Assembly: GCF_028618555.1 (NCBI RefSeq)
Contig: NZ_JAQITD010000020.1
Location: 1-32,499, forward strand
Direction of reading: 5' to 3'
Length of the DNA stretch: 32,499 nucleotides
Source of the DNA: Bartonella sp. CM31XJBT
Lineage (GTDB): Bacteria > Pseudomonadota > Alphaproteobacteria > Rhizobiales > Rhizobiaceae
Shown here piece after piece: positions 7,277-15,281 of the stretch (the first letter of the stretch is position 1; each line of letters begins with the position of its first letter). Both the position numbers and the translations under genes were made by a program. The notes beneath the pieces were generated by a model. The model was not told where the DNA came from. It made no database searches and was given only the letters and a program-made list of their open reading frames with translations.

Positions 7277-7728
7277 TGACAAAGCTATTAGCATACAATG
7301 AGTTAAAGCTTTTGAATTGCGGAAGATTAGTTATTTCGGCAACTAATCCGCTAGTTGTTTTAAGGTGTTTTTGAGGCACATGATTCGAAAATATCTATTA
7401 CTATAGAATTATTCAGCAACAAAAATTACTTTTTGCTAAGAAAACGTTTCACATACTATACAGTGTACATATTGAAATTGTTATTTATCAATGAGTTAAG
7501 TTTACAATGTACAGTCAAATTGAAAATTCTGTCGCTAGCGATAGTTCGCACTAGTCTGCCCGCAACGAAGCCAACCCGCTGGGAAGTACCTTTTACATTG
7601 ATTTTATTTACTTTTTTATGGAAAAAACAAAGCATAAGTGATAATCTGTTTTTAAAATTGCAATCAAAGTGTGTAATGCATAAACTCATAAGGATATGGA
7701 ATATATAGATAAAGTTTAAGAACATAAT
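7277..7728. other. Gap between antirepressor and tail debris
   Basis: No gene is supported. A hairpin lies at 7319-7351 (GATTAGTT/AACTAATC with an outer GCG/CGC). A GC-rich patch lies at about 7530-7592 in otherwise very AT-rich DNA. Open frames of about 90 codons cross the patch on both strands, but they have no ribosome-binding site and no recognisable domain. Confidence 0.5.
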
Positions 7729-8318
7729 CTAGCTTTTCTTGTTGGCAGCGTATTCTTGACGAGAAAGTTGTCTCTGTATATTGGCAATTAATCTCTCATT
7801 GGCTTTTTTACAATAGCACTTGCAATCTCTGGCTTTGACATGACCTCAGAAGTTGAGGGTCCCTCTTGTTTTGCAATGGGGAATTGATCTCCATCCGCTC
7901 TTTGAAAAACATTACCATTCAGCTTTTTTAACTCAACACGCTTTGGAAAACTCTCACCTTTGATAAAAGCATGGGGTAAGATTTGTTTTTTTTCAAACAG
8001 TTGTGTAAGTCACGCCGCGTTTTGTTTCTCTTGCTTTAAAAAATTTAAGAAGTATCGGTGTTCCAGAACGAATGATATCTGTTTCAAGAAACCTTGCTCT
8101 CGCCTTTTCTTTAATATAAACACCTTGCTTAACACGCTTTGATTTGGCTGATGTAGCATCAGAAATCTTCTTTTCTGCAAAGCGTTCGACTTGTTTTGCT
8201 GCGGTGTTTAGAGCATGACGCAGAAAGGGGACCAATTAAGGCGAAGGGCTTGAATACTGGTAAAAGTATCCTTCAGCTGTTGAAGATACCATTTTGGTGG
8301 ATGCTTAACTTCAACTTC
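7729..8318 (-). pseudogene. Phage minor tail protein Z (GpZ-like), multiply frameshifted
   Basis: Pieces of one protein can be read in successive frames: EVEVKHPPKWYLQQLKDTF and SIQALRLNWSPF, then after a one-base loss near 8226 LRHALNTAAKQVERFAEKK and FKARETKRGVTYTTV. After more shifts near 7990 and 7970 come FIKGESFPKRVELKKLNG, VFQRADGDQFPIAKQEGPS and MSKPEIASAIVKK. After a third shift near 7808 come NERLIANIQRQLSRQEYAAN and a TAG at 7729. The order and content fit prophage minor tail protein Z (lambda GpZ-like). At least four indels make it dead. It begins directly at the stop of the next upstream gene (8318-8320), as in an intact phage operon. Confidence 0.65.
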
Positions 8319-8638
8319 TAAGGCTTTTTGGGAGCAGGTGTTGATGATTGAGAGACCTTAGATGCTTTTGGCTGTTTGAATGAAATTTCTTCTTCTGCTG
8401 GTTCAGATGATGTTTGTGCTGCTTCTTGTTTTATCTGCTTAATTTGTTCAACTGCCTTGTCAGGTTTTTCTGTTGTTTTGACCTCAACAAAAAGTTTTGC
8501 AGCATTGGCGCGCTTGAGACGTGCGTAGACTTGATTGGAAACTTCAACAAATGGATTATTGGGTGTTGATGGTTCAAAGCGAACAGTGCTTTTATTGTCG
8601 CCAACAACACACATTGGCTTAGTGATGACAGCTTTCAT
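8318..8638 (-). CDS. Hypothetical phage protein upstream of tail gene
   Basis: A 106-aa protein starting at the ATG at 8638 (MKAVITKPM); a TTG 42 bases further up is a weaker start. The first 60 residues look folded (VRFEPSTPNNPFVEV..YARLKRANAAKLFVEVK). The last 45 are Lys/Glu/Gln/Ser-rich and probably disordered. It lies immediately before the tail protein Z remnant on the same strand, so it is likely a head or tail structural accessory of the same prophage. The frame is intact, but with its partners broken it may be drifting. No domain recognised. Confidence 0.5.
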   Translation of the reverse strand: MKAVITKPMCVVGDNKSTVRFEPSTPNNPFVEVSNQVYARLKRANAAKLFVEVKTTEKPDKAVEQIKQIKQEAAQTSSEPAEEEISFKQPKASKVSQSSTPAPKKP

Positions 8639-8804
8639 TATGGCTCTTTTTGAGTCATAATTAATGACATCATTAGTCAATTATTGATTTTTATTCTGTG
8701 AAAAATTGATTAGCCGATTGTCAACAGAAAAAATCATGATCTTATGCTTTTTTACTTTTTACCTAAAGTTGGTGTTTTTAAACATAAAAAAGTGTAGAAA
8801 AAAT

Positions 8805-9136
8805 TCAAGTAAGAAATGTTGATAACCTTGCTAAGACTTCATCCATAATTATATATGGAATAGTTTCCATTCTTTTTCCATTACGCGCTACTATATCTAA
8901 AGCACGCGGTTGGTCGCAGCGTATCACACCTGTTGTATGCAGCTCTGTTCCCACCAATGAAATAGCAAAATCTGCTGTTCTAGCAAAATTTTCTCCACTC
9001 GTAATGGGCAAAACAATGGGTGTTTTGTTAAACGATTAAACGCCTCCGGTGATACAATCAGTACAGGACGCGTTCCTTTTTTCTCATAAACAGAAGTTGG
9101 GTCAAGCGATACAAACCAAATTTCACCTCGCTTCAT
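8805..9136 (-). pseudogene. mazF: MazF/PemK-family toxin, frameshifted
   Basis: The start reads MKRGEIWFVSLDPTSVYEKKGTRPVLIVSPEAF in two steps, as for MazF/PemK mRNA endoribonucleases, up to KHPLFCP. The frame then goes wrong (LRVEKILLEQQ, stop). The neighbouring frame continues correctly as PITSGENFARTADFAISL and ends LARLSTFLT at 8805. A one-base loss in the CCC run at 9006-9008 explains this. The repaired protein would be about 110 aa, the normal MazF length. The break falls at the TSG motif, which is near the active site, so neither piece should be toxic. The ATG overlaps the mazE stop as TAATG. Confidence 0.85.
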
Positions 9137-9393
9137 TACAAGAGCTCTCTGCCAACAGGTTTAGCATCAAACCACTCTACATCTTTATCCGCAAAATCGT
9201 CTGAAGGATTACATTGGGCTAACAATTCTTCAAGAGTGTAATTTTGCGATATCTGTGGTTTCACAACCAATTGTCCATTGTCAATAACCAAACCCACTTG
9301 CATATTTTCAGTAAGATGAAGAACATCAATCAATGCAGGCGGTGTAGAGAGTATAACTGATCCTCCAACTTTACGTAATTTTGTTGTGTGCAT
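9136..9393 (-). CDS. mazE: MazE/PemI-like antitoxin, AbrB-type DNA-binding
   Basis: An 85-aa protein. Residues 1-45 form a SpoVT/AbrB swapped-hairpin domain (KLRKVGGSVILSTPPALID, then NMQVGLVIDNGQLVVKP). The acidic C-terminal part (LEELLAQCNPSDDFADKDVEWF) is the usual toxin-binding tail. It is followed without a gap by the broken mazF. MazE normally neutralises MazF and, with it, represses the shared promoter. With the toxin frameshifted it is an orphan here, but it could still counter other MazF toxins. A GAGAGGG site precedes the ATG. Confidence 0.88.
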   Translation of the reverse strand: MHTTKLRKVGGSVILSTPPALIDVLHLTENMQVGLVIDNGQLVVKPQISQNYTLEELLAQCNPSDDFADKDVEWFDAKPVGRELL

Positions 9394-9432
9394 AAAACGC
9401 CCTCTCTAATATTATATAAAAATATAACATAA
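9394..9432 (-). promoter_or_regulatory. mazEF promoter/operator region
   Basis: On the minus strand a TATAAT box lies about 20 bases before the GAGAGGG ribosome-binding site. It sits inside an imperfect A/T palindrome (ATATT...TATAT), the type of site MazE-type antitoxins bind. No convincing -35 at the right spacing. Confidence 0.4.
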
Positions 9433-9464
9433 AGCCCATGATTCAATAACTTTTTATGCTTTTG

Positions 9465-9794
9465 TGTAAAATGTTTAAGAAGCGCATTTAGAGCAATACG
9501 CAATATACTCTGAATAAAGTCAATATTTTTTATCTCTCTGCTTATCTCGTCTATAAGAGGTTCGTAATTGAGAACGCTTTTCGGAATAGTATCACCGTAA
9601 ACCCATGCTTTTACTTGCGCTTTGGTACTAAAATCCGCATTCTTAGGTGTTTTGTAATACTGACCACCATCAAACTTTTCACACTCTCTTGTGCCGTCTT
9701 CATATTCGTAGAGGTTGTAAAAATACTCCTCTGCTCCGTCCCCCCATAGTGCATATCCAGCGCCGTTGCAGCAAATCTCTTTCGCATGGGCTGT
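9465..9794 (-). pseudogene. Phage-like hypothetical protein fragment
   Basis: An open frame without a start reads KEICCNGAGYALWGDGAEEY, then FYNLYEYEDGTRECEKFDGG, YYKTPKNADFSTKAQ, KAWVYGDTIPKSV and EPLIDEISREIKNIDF. The composition is protein-like and its codon use matches nearby genes, unlike the overlapping 73-codon frame. It begins just after an in-frame TAA (9797-9795). Downstream it runs without a natural stop into the mazE promoter and gene. It therefore looks cut at both ends, with the mazEF cassette joined to its 3' side. Family unknown. Confidence 0.45.
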
Positions 9795-9879
9795 TTACGG
9801 TTTTTTAAGAATAGATGTTTTAAAATGAACATGCTTTAATCCTAATTTTACAAATTTGTCTATTTGCCTCAAATTTGAT

Positions 9880-9938
9880 CGTACAGAGCGTTTTATATGA
9901 TAGGTTTTTATCATAAAATCTTTAAATTGCTCTGTACG
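9880..9938. repeat. Long imperfect hairpin with 10-bp perfect arms
   Basis: CGTACAGAGC (9880-9889) and its exact complement GCTCTGTACG (9929-9938) flank an inner stem TTTTAT(AT)GAT/ATCATAAAA. A 72-codon minus-strand frame (9795-10013, TTG start overlapping the previous stop) runs across it. This frame has no recognisable domain and may be chance. The structure could be a small inverted-repeat insertion or a regulatory RNA. Confidence 0.55.
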
Positions 9939-10002
9939 GTGCCATTTTGTCGATTTAAATGCACATCCAATCACAAAATGATCAGCAATTTTCACTAGTT
10001 TA

Positions 10003-10593
10003 CTAACCTGCAATGTTTTTCAATGTTCCCCCAAGACCATTTAAAATCCCTTCAAGCTTTTGCTTTTCAACCAACGTGAGTGGTCTTGAATTCTCTCTCA
10101 TTGCCTTTTCTTTCAGCCTTTTTTCACGGGTGTTCAAAACAGCCTTGCGTACTAGATTGGCTTTCGTCAAAAGACTATTTTCCAAATCACGACATAATCT
10201 TACGAATTCACGAGTGCTTGGAAAAAACGTATCCGATAAACCTTCTAACTCATCGCATAAAGTCCGTTTAACCGTTTTTATCAGTGACCACGCAGAAACA
10301 CTTTCCAAAACCATTTCATAGGTAAGCGCCATACCTTCATGATCTGCCTGTTGCGAAATTTTTCAGCCACACGAAAGCATCCGAATTGCTTTAGCTATGT
10401 CCTTTTTGCTCGCTTTTATTGAAAACAATTCGTGAAGTTGATCACAAGCATCTAAGGCAATCGTTTCCTGCTGTTGTGTCAATGCACGGCCACTCTTCAA
10501 AACCAAAGGAAACTCCGGAGCTATCATCTCGTGAATGTGTTTTAAAGTGACCTCGAGACCCGATATCAAGGGTGCTGTCTGAGATGCGTTCAC
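10003..10593 (-). pseudogene. Phage replication/helicase-loader-like protein with internal stop
   Basis: One reading frame (likely GTG start at 10593, open to 10692) reads NASQTAPLISGLEVTLKHI, MIAPEFPLVLKSGRALTQQQ and FSIKASKKDIAKAIRMLSCG, then a TGA (10365-10363). It continues in the same frame as KISQQADHEGMALTYEMVL, TFFPSTREFVRLCRDLE and a basic tail to 10003. A single stop thus splits a protein of about 196 aa. The second half has the all-helical look and the FFPS..EF motif of N-terminal domains in phage helicase loaders. It sits directly after a YdaU-type remnant, which is a usual phage replication gene order. Function by resemblance only. Confidence 0.5.
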
Positions 10594-10865
10594 CAACGCT
10601 TTTTTGCCTTTGAGAGTGATTTTCCATAGTTTTTTCCTTTCCCTAAATCCTCGATAGCTTTTTGCACCCAATTGCGCCACGTTGCTTTCCAATCCGTTTT
10701 GCGTGCATCCTTGCGTGCTCTAGATTTCCAGTAATCTCGAAATTTTGCCATTTCGACTTTCACACGCTTTGGAGGCAAACCCTCTTTGATTGCGAAATCA
10801 TAAACAGATTCGAAATCATCAGGGATACGACAGCCACGGTCATTTCTAACCCATTTCGCTTTTCT
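10590..10865 (-). pseudogene. YdaU/DUF1376-type phage replication protein, C-terminal fragment
   Basis: The frame without a start reads GCRIPDDFESVYDFAIKEGL, PPKRVKVEMAKFRDYWKSR and TDWKATWRNWVQKAIEDLG, ending AKKRW. The run 'IP-D-F ... EKFRDYW ... DW.ATWRNWV' is the hallmark C-terminus of DUF1376/YdaU-like phage replication initiators. The N-terminal two-thirds are missing upstream of 10865, where an in-frame TGA is reached. It overlaps the downstream loader-like gene. Confidence 0.6.
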
Positions 10866-10888
10866 TCATATTATCTTACTCCTGTTAA

Positions 10889-11044
10889 GAGTGTGAATGT
10901 GCTGCTGGTGTTGGAGAAATATTAGGGTTGATTATAAGGCGTTTGTTAGATGCAAATGACCTCGAAGAAGAGCTTAAGCATTACAAATCAGTTACAACAG
11001 AAGCTAAGCGAATTTTACCAAGCTCTGTTGTGAAAGCTGCTTAA
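10889..11044 (+). pseudogene. C-terminal fragment of unknown phage-type protein
   Basis: An open frame between TAA (10886) and TAA (11042) reads GVGEILGLIIRRLLDANDL and EEELKHYKSVTTEAKRILPS, then SVVKAA. There is no start codon. It has a regular helical pattern and an orientation opposite to the replication remnants. I do not recognise the family. Confidence 0.35.
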
Positions 11045-11168
11045 CGTTAAAAACACGACTCATTTCTTCATCCTCAAGGATGAGGAGATCAAGATTAACT
11101 GCCTCTCCATCCTAAAAGACAAGGAGGAGGTCAACGTGCTAAAAAGGTACCTCAAAAAGCAGCAATGA
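11034..11168 (+). pseudogene. Short fragment with foreign codon use
   Basis: A frame open from 11034 to a TGA at 11166-11168 reads NTTHFFILKDEEIKINCLS and ILKDKEEVNVLKRYLKKQQ. The third positions are mostly C or G (TTC, ATC, CTC, AAG, GAG, GTC), unlike the AT-ending codons of all neighbours. This suggests recently acquired DNA. No start codon and no known domain. Confidence 0.4.
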
Positions 11169-11299
11169 TTCGTATTTTAGCATCATCGCTGTACCGTCTG
11201 ATAGCGTTATAATAAAGTTGCGAAAGGTGGTTTAGAAGGTGCTTTAATTTTTGTTGATTTTTAATAAATCATTGGAAAATAAGAGAGATTAAGATACAA

Positions 11300-11385
11300 T
11301 GGTGCGGACGGCGGGACTTGAACCCGCAAGGTCTTCGACCGGCAGATTTTAAGTCTGCTATGTTTACCGTTTTCATCACGTCCGC
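11300..11385 (-). tRNA. tRNA-Leu (anticodon UAA)
   Basis: On the minus strand a GCGGACG acceptor arm pairs with its 3' partner. The anticodon arm is CAGA-CTTAAAA-TCTG, giving UAA. A long variable arm marks a class II tRNA, the T arm is GCGGG-TTCAAGT-CCCGC, and CCA is encoded (11300-11302). The 3' end faces the phage remnants, so this is the probable attachment gene for that prophage. Confidence 0.95.
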
Positions 11386-11397
11386 GATGTGAGTTCT

Positions 11398-11426
11398 CTC
11401 ATAAGCTATATCTTTTATTGAATCAA
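11398..11426 (-). promoter_or_regulatory. tRNA-Leu promoter
   Basis: On the minus strand TTGATT (11426-11421), a 17-base spacer and TATGAG (11403-11398), 12 bases before the tRNA 5' end. Confidence 0.5.
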
Positions 11427-11531
11427 GAATTAATGACAAAAGAAACATTTTTCATTTTTTAGTGAAATTTTGACTGACAATAGTTTCCTTTATCGATAGA
11501 AAAAGCTTTTATAATGTAAATAAAGCGTGAA

Positions 11532-12809
11532 ATGATTAGTGTTATGAGTCAATTTATTCAAGACGTCACAAAAGCTATGGTGGGATTGCATCACGTGTTT
11601 GCTGAAACACCACTTCAAAGAAATGATTTTCTTAGTCAAAAGTATGATGCAGAAATTTATTTAAAGCGTGAAGATTTAACACCGGTGCGGTCTTATAAGA
11701 TTCGTGGTGCTTTCAATTTTGTTTCAGAAATGCTTAGCTGTATATCACCAGATTCTGCATTTGTTTGCGCTTCAGCGGGGAATCACGCGCAAGGGGTTTC
11801 TTTTGTTTGTCGTTATTTTAAACGTAAAGGCGTGATTTTCATGCCCATGACAACGCCACAACAAAAAATTGAAAAAACACGTATTTTTGGCAAAGAATTC
11901 ATTGATATTCGTTTGATTGGTGAAACATTTGATCAATGTTATGAAGCTGCGCAATCCTTTGTCGTGGAGAGCGGTGGTGTAATGGCTCCACCTTTCGATG
12001 ATATTCGCATTATTACAGGGCAGGCAACAGTGCTTTGTGAAGCTGCTTTACAATGGAAAAAACTCAATGGAGAAAGTGAGCCAGATTTGATGATTGTGCC
12101 GGTAGGGGGTGGTGGTTTGGCAAGTGGAGTGAGTAAGTTTTTACATGAATATGGTTGGAAAACAAAGATTCGTTTTGTTGAGCCGCAAAGAGCTGCAAGT
12201 TTGCTTGCTTGTTTGGAGAGTGGAAAACGCGTTAAGCTTGAAAGCATTGACACTTTTGTAGATGGTGCTGCTGTGGCTGAAATTGGTGCACTAAACTATA
12301 CAATTCTAAAGAAATTTCCCGCTGATTCTGTCATTACGGTTCCTGAAAACCGCGTTTGTTCTACGATGGTTGAAATGCTTAATGTGGAAGGTGTGGTTCT
12401 TGAACCGGCTGGTGCTTTATCGATTGATGCGCTTAACAGTATTCCTCCTCAAGAGTTAAAGGGGAAAAAAATTCTTCTCGTTATTTCAGGAGGTAATTTT
12501 GATTTTGAGCGTTTGCCAGAAATTAAAGAGCGTTCTTTACGTTTCCAAGGGTTGAGAAAATATTTTATTTTTAGTTTTCCGCAACATCCTGGTGCATTGC
12601 GTCATTTTCTTTCCACATTATCACCAGATGATGATATTGTGCGTTTTGAATATCTTAAAAAATCAGCGAGAAACTTTGGTTCTGTATTGGTTGCGATTGA
12701 AACAAAAAAATACGGTAATTTTTGTCTTCTAGAGGAAAAATTTCAAACGTTAGGTTGGCGTTATCGTGATATTACTGATGATCAAACGTTATTTGATTTT
12801 GTTATTTGA
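11532..12809 (+). CDS. ilvA: Threonine ammonia-lyase (threonine dehydratase)
   Basis: This PLP enzyme deaminates threonine to 2-oxobutanoate, the first step towards isoleucine. The 425 residues include the PLP lysine K56 in SYKIRGA, the SAGNHAQG loop (81-88) and the phosphate-binding GGGG (192-195). About 90 C-terminal residues (from SLRFQGLRKYF) form one ACT-like regulatory domain, as in the shorter IlvA type of Bacillus/Corynebacterium. Feedback control by isoleucine is therefore likely but not proven. The ribosome-binding site is weak, and a second ATG four codons in could be the true start. A secreted protein gene follows after 32 bases. No frame damage. Confidence 0.9.
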   Translation: MISVMSQFIQDVTKAMVGLHHVFAETPLQRNDFLSQKYDAEIYLKREDLTPVRSYKIRGAFNFVSEMLSCISPDSAFVCASAGNHAQGVSFVCRYFKRKGVIFMPMTTPQQKIEKTRIFGKEFIDIRLIGETFDQCYEAAQSFVVESGGVMAPPFDDIRIITGQATVLCEAALQWKKLNGESEPDLMIVPVGGGGLASGVSKFLHEYGWKTKIRFVEPQRAASLLACLESGKRVKLESIDTFVDGAAVAEIGALNYTILKKFPADSVITVPENRVCSTMVEMLNVEGVVLEPAGALSIDALNSIPPQELKGKKILLVISGGNFDFERLPEIKERSLRFQGLRKYFIFSFPQHPGALRHFLSTLSPDDDIVRFEYLKKSARNFGSVLVAIETKKYGNFCLLEEKFQTLGWRYRDITDDQTLFDFVI

Positions 12810-12841
12810 GAAACTGAAATTTTACTAAAACAAGAAGTATA

Positions 12842-13375
12842 ATGATGAAACCTATTTTTTATTCGGTGCTGAGTCTATTTTTCTTTTTGATTGTTAATCA
12901 ACAGAGTTTAGCATCTCAGCCAATAATAGTACAAAAAGATGAACTTTCAAGAGTTGTTGTTGATGTCAATAATGCTATAAAAAATGGGGATTTTATGCCT
13001 ATTTCTCGTTATATGCCTGAGCGGCTTTATAAAGAGATGGCACATCGATTGAATACAACAGAGAGTGCTTTACGTAGTGATTTTCTTCAACAGTTGCATA
13101 GGAAATTTGAGGGTTTGCCTTCTGGTGCTTATTATTTAGATAAAGAAAATATAGAGTATTTACAAACTGATAATGGTACTTTGTATGCTTTAATTCCAAC
13201 AGTTCTTGATATGAAGGATCGCATCATTCAATATAAAACTTTGGCGATTTTTGATAAAAACCAATGGTATTTAATTTATGGCGGTCAAAAAACTTTACAA
13301 AATCCAGTTTTTCTCGAGATTTATCCTGATTTTATCAAGGTACATTTACCGATAGACACAGTCATCAAAAAGTAA
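12842..13375 (+). CDS. Hypothetical exported protein
   Basis: A 177-aa protein with a clear Sec signal peptide: MMK, a hydrophobic core to about residue 20, and SLAS-QP as the likely cleavage site near 25. The mature part (RVVVDVNNAIKNGDFMPISR ... YKTLAIFDKNQWYLIYGG) looks like a compact alpha/beta fold of about 150 residues, with no cysteines and no membrane anchor, so it is probably periplasmic. The gene follows ilvA at 32 bases and may share its transcript, but no metabolic link is evident. Family not recognised. Confidence 0.8.
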   Translation: MMKPIFYSVLSLFFFLIVNQQSLASQPIIVQKDELSRVVVDVNNAIKNGDFMPISRYMPERLYKEMAHRLNTTESALRSDFLQQLHRKFEGLPSGAYYLDKENIEYLQTDNGTLYALIPTVLDMKDRIIQYKTLAIFDKNQWYLIYGGQKTLQNPVFLEIYPDFIKVHLPIDTVIKK

Positions 13376-13512
13376 ACGATCTAAATATTGTTTTTATTCA
13401 TGATAAATGTATTTCGTAAAGTTCTTGCTTTTTTATCATAATCCAAAGATAATAGAGATGAAGGCATTTAGGCTGGTTTGTTGGCTTTTTGTAAAGTGAA
13501 GTTTATACGCCT

Positions 13513-13617
13513 TTATCTTGATTTCAAGGTGTTCATAAGTTGCGCAAGCCGCTTTTTAGGCGTTGCTTCATTTAAAATGTCAGGGATTTCTCTTGCGCGG
13601 ATTCTTGAGTGAAGAGT
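13513..13617 (-). pseudogene. Possible C-terminal gene relic
   Basis: In the 290-bp gap before the DEAD-box gene, a minus-strand frame of 34 codons between two stops reads RIRAREIPDILNEATPKKRL and AQLMNTLKSR. It is charged and helix-like but has no start. It may be the tail of a lost gene, or chance. Confidence 0.2.
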
Positions 13618-13665
13618 TCAGATGGTTACTTCTTTTGAGTTCTTCAGCTAAGGAAAGATTTTATT

Positions 13666-15048
13666 TTGCCTATAAAAGAAGAAAATGTTTTTACAAAGTT
13701 AGGTTTACCTACTCTTTTGATTAAAAATTTACTCATTGCTGGGATGAGTAAACCTAAACCTATACAAGAACAAGCTATTCCAGTGATGTTGAAAGGACAC
13801 GATATTTTAGGTGTTGCTCAGACAGGCTCTGGAAAAACCTTGGCATTTGGTTTACCTATTTTAAGTCAGATTTTGGCTTTGGGTGATAAACGCTGTCCTA
13901 AAACTGCACGCGCTTTGATTTTAGCTCCAACGCGTGAACTTGCTGTTCAGATTGATGAAACGATCCGTACTGTGGCGAAAGGAGCACATCTTTCAACATG
14001 TCTTATTTTTGGGGGCGTATCACGTTTAAAACAAATTAAACGTATGGAAGCAGGTGTGGATGTTTTGATAGCGACTCCAGGGCGTTTGAGAGATCTTGTT
14101 CGTGAAAAGTGTGTTGATCTTTCCCAATCTCGTTTTTTGATTTTGGATGAAGCAGATCGTATGTTGGATATGGGGTTTATTCATGATGTTAAGCAAATTG
14201 CAAAGCTTTTGCATCAAGAGCGTCAGACAGCACTCTTTTCTGCAACAATGCCGAGGGAAATTGCTGTGCTTGCAAAATGTTTACTCAATGATCCGGTTAA
14301 AATTGAAGTTGTTCCTCAAGGTACTACGGCTGTAGAGATTTGCCAAAAATTATATTGTGTTCCTACGAATGAAAAAAAGAATGTTTTAAGTAAACTTTTG
14401 ACAAATCCAGCTTTTGATTCGGTTATTGTTTTTACTCGAACTAAACATGGGGCAGATGCTGTCACACGTAGTTTAGAAAAGATAGGATATTTAGTCGCAA
14501 CAATTCATGGAAATAAATCACAAGGTGCTCGCCAGTCTGCTTTAAAAGCTTTTCGTGAAAGATCTGTGCAGATCCTAGTGGCAACAGATATTGCTGCACG
14601 CGGTATTGATATACCAGGGATAAGTCACGTTATTAATTACGACTTACCAGATGAAGCTGAAAGTTATGTACATCGTATTGGTCGTACAGGACGTAATGGC
14701 GCATCTGGTGTAGCACTTACGCTTTTTGATGAGAAGATAGAAAGGTCCCGCTTGCGTGCTATAGAGCGCTTGATTCGTATGAAATTGGTGGCTGAGGCTG
14801 TTCCAGAACAATTTGCAGCGTTTCCAGAAAAGCCAATTGTGCGAGAAAGTAAAGAAAACGAAAACGATAAGGAACGCCGTTTTAAAAAATCTAAACGTCA
14901 AAAACAGTTTTTAGGTCGAAAAGATGATACCGCACAGTTACAGCGGAAGAATTCTTCACCTCAAAATGAGAGGCATAAAAAAGCAAAAGCGGTGGCAAAG
15001 CGTGCAAAGACTTTTCGTTTTCGGAAATCAGTTAAGAAGGCTGCTTAG
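13666..15048 (+). CDS. DEAD-box ATP-dependent RNA helicase (RhlE-like)
   Basis: A 460-aa RNA-unwinding ATPase, probably acting in cytoplasmic RNA decay or ribosome assembly. All core motifs are intact: Q motif PKPIQEQAIP (30-39), AQTGSGKT (51-58), PTRELAVQ (88-95), TPGR (137-140), DEAD (161-164), SAT (192-194), VIVFTRT (253-259), ATDIAARGID (306-315) and HRIGRTGR (336-343). Residues 390-460 are a Lys/Arg-rich tail typical of RhlE/RhlB-like proteins, likely for RNA binding. The start is TTG, chosen because AAGGAA lies 10 bases upstream and no ATG precedes the Q motif region. Hairpins follow at 15154 and 15254. Confidence 0.92.
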   Translation: MPIKEENVFTKLGLPTLLIKNLLIAGMSKPKPIQEQAIPVMLKGHDILGVAQTGSGKTLAFGLPILSQILALGDKRCPKTARALILAPTRELAVQIDETIRTVAKGAHLSTCLIFGGVSRLKQIKRMEAGVDVLIATPGRLRDLVREKCVDLSQSRFLILDEADRMLDMGFIHDVKQIAKLLHQERQTALFSATMPREIAVLAKCLLNDPVKIEVVPQGTTAVEICQKLYCVPTNEKKNVLSKLLTNPAFDSVIVFTRTKHGADAVTRSLEKIGYLVATIHGNKSQGARQSALKAFRERSVQILVATDIAARGIDIPGISHVINYDLPDEAESYVHRIGRTGRNGASGVALTLFDEKIERSRLRAIERLIRMKLVAEAVPEQFAAFPEKPIVRESKENENDKERRFKKSKRQKQFLGRKDDTAQLQRKNSSPQNERHKKAKAVAKRAKTFRFRKSVKKAA

Positions 15049-15153
15049 ATAAAGTCTTGAAAAAAGATCATGTACAGGAGATTTTTTACTTTTGTTGATT
15101 TATTCTCAATTGAAAAGAGCTATAAAATACTCTTGTCAAAGTAAGAAGACCCT

Positions 15154-15190
15154 TTAGAGGTTTTCATTTTTTAGAAATAAAAACCTCTAA
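15154..15190 (+). terminator. Hairpin downstream of helicase gene
   Basis: Arms of 11 bp (15154-15164 and 15180-15190) lie 106 bases after the helicase stop. The T tail is poor, so termination is likely but not certain. Confidence 0.5.
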
Positions 15191-15253
15191 CTGTTTGTAT
15201 TTATTTGAAAATCTTTAAAAAATCATTATTGTAGAGGCAATTATTTATTTGCT

Positions 15254-15281
15254 TTATTCCCATTTTTTAAAATGGGAATAA
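15254..15281. repeat. Perfect 13-bp inverted repeat with 2-base centre
   Basis: TTATTCCCATTTT is followed by TT and its exact complement. It could be a second terminator or a protein-binding site. Confidence 0.6.

Noticed and set aside
7433..7725. Opposed 90-codon frames around 7433-7725
   Set aside because: They mirror each other across a GC-rich patch and have no start signals or domain; treated as non-coding.
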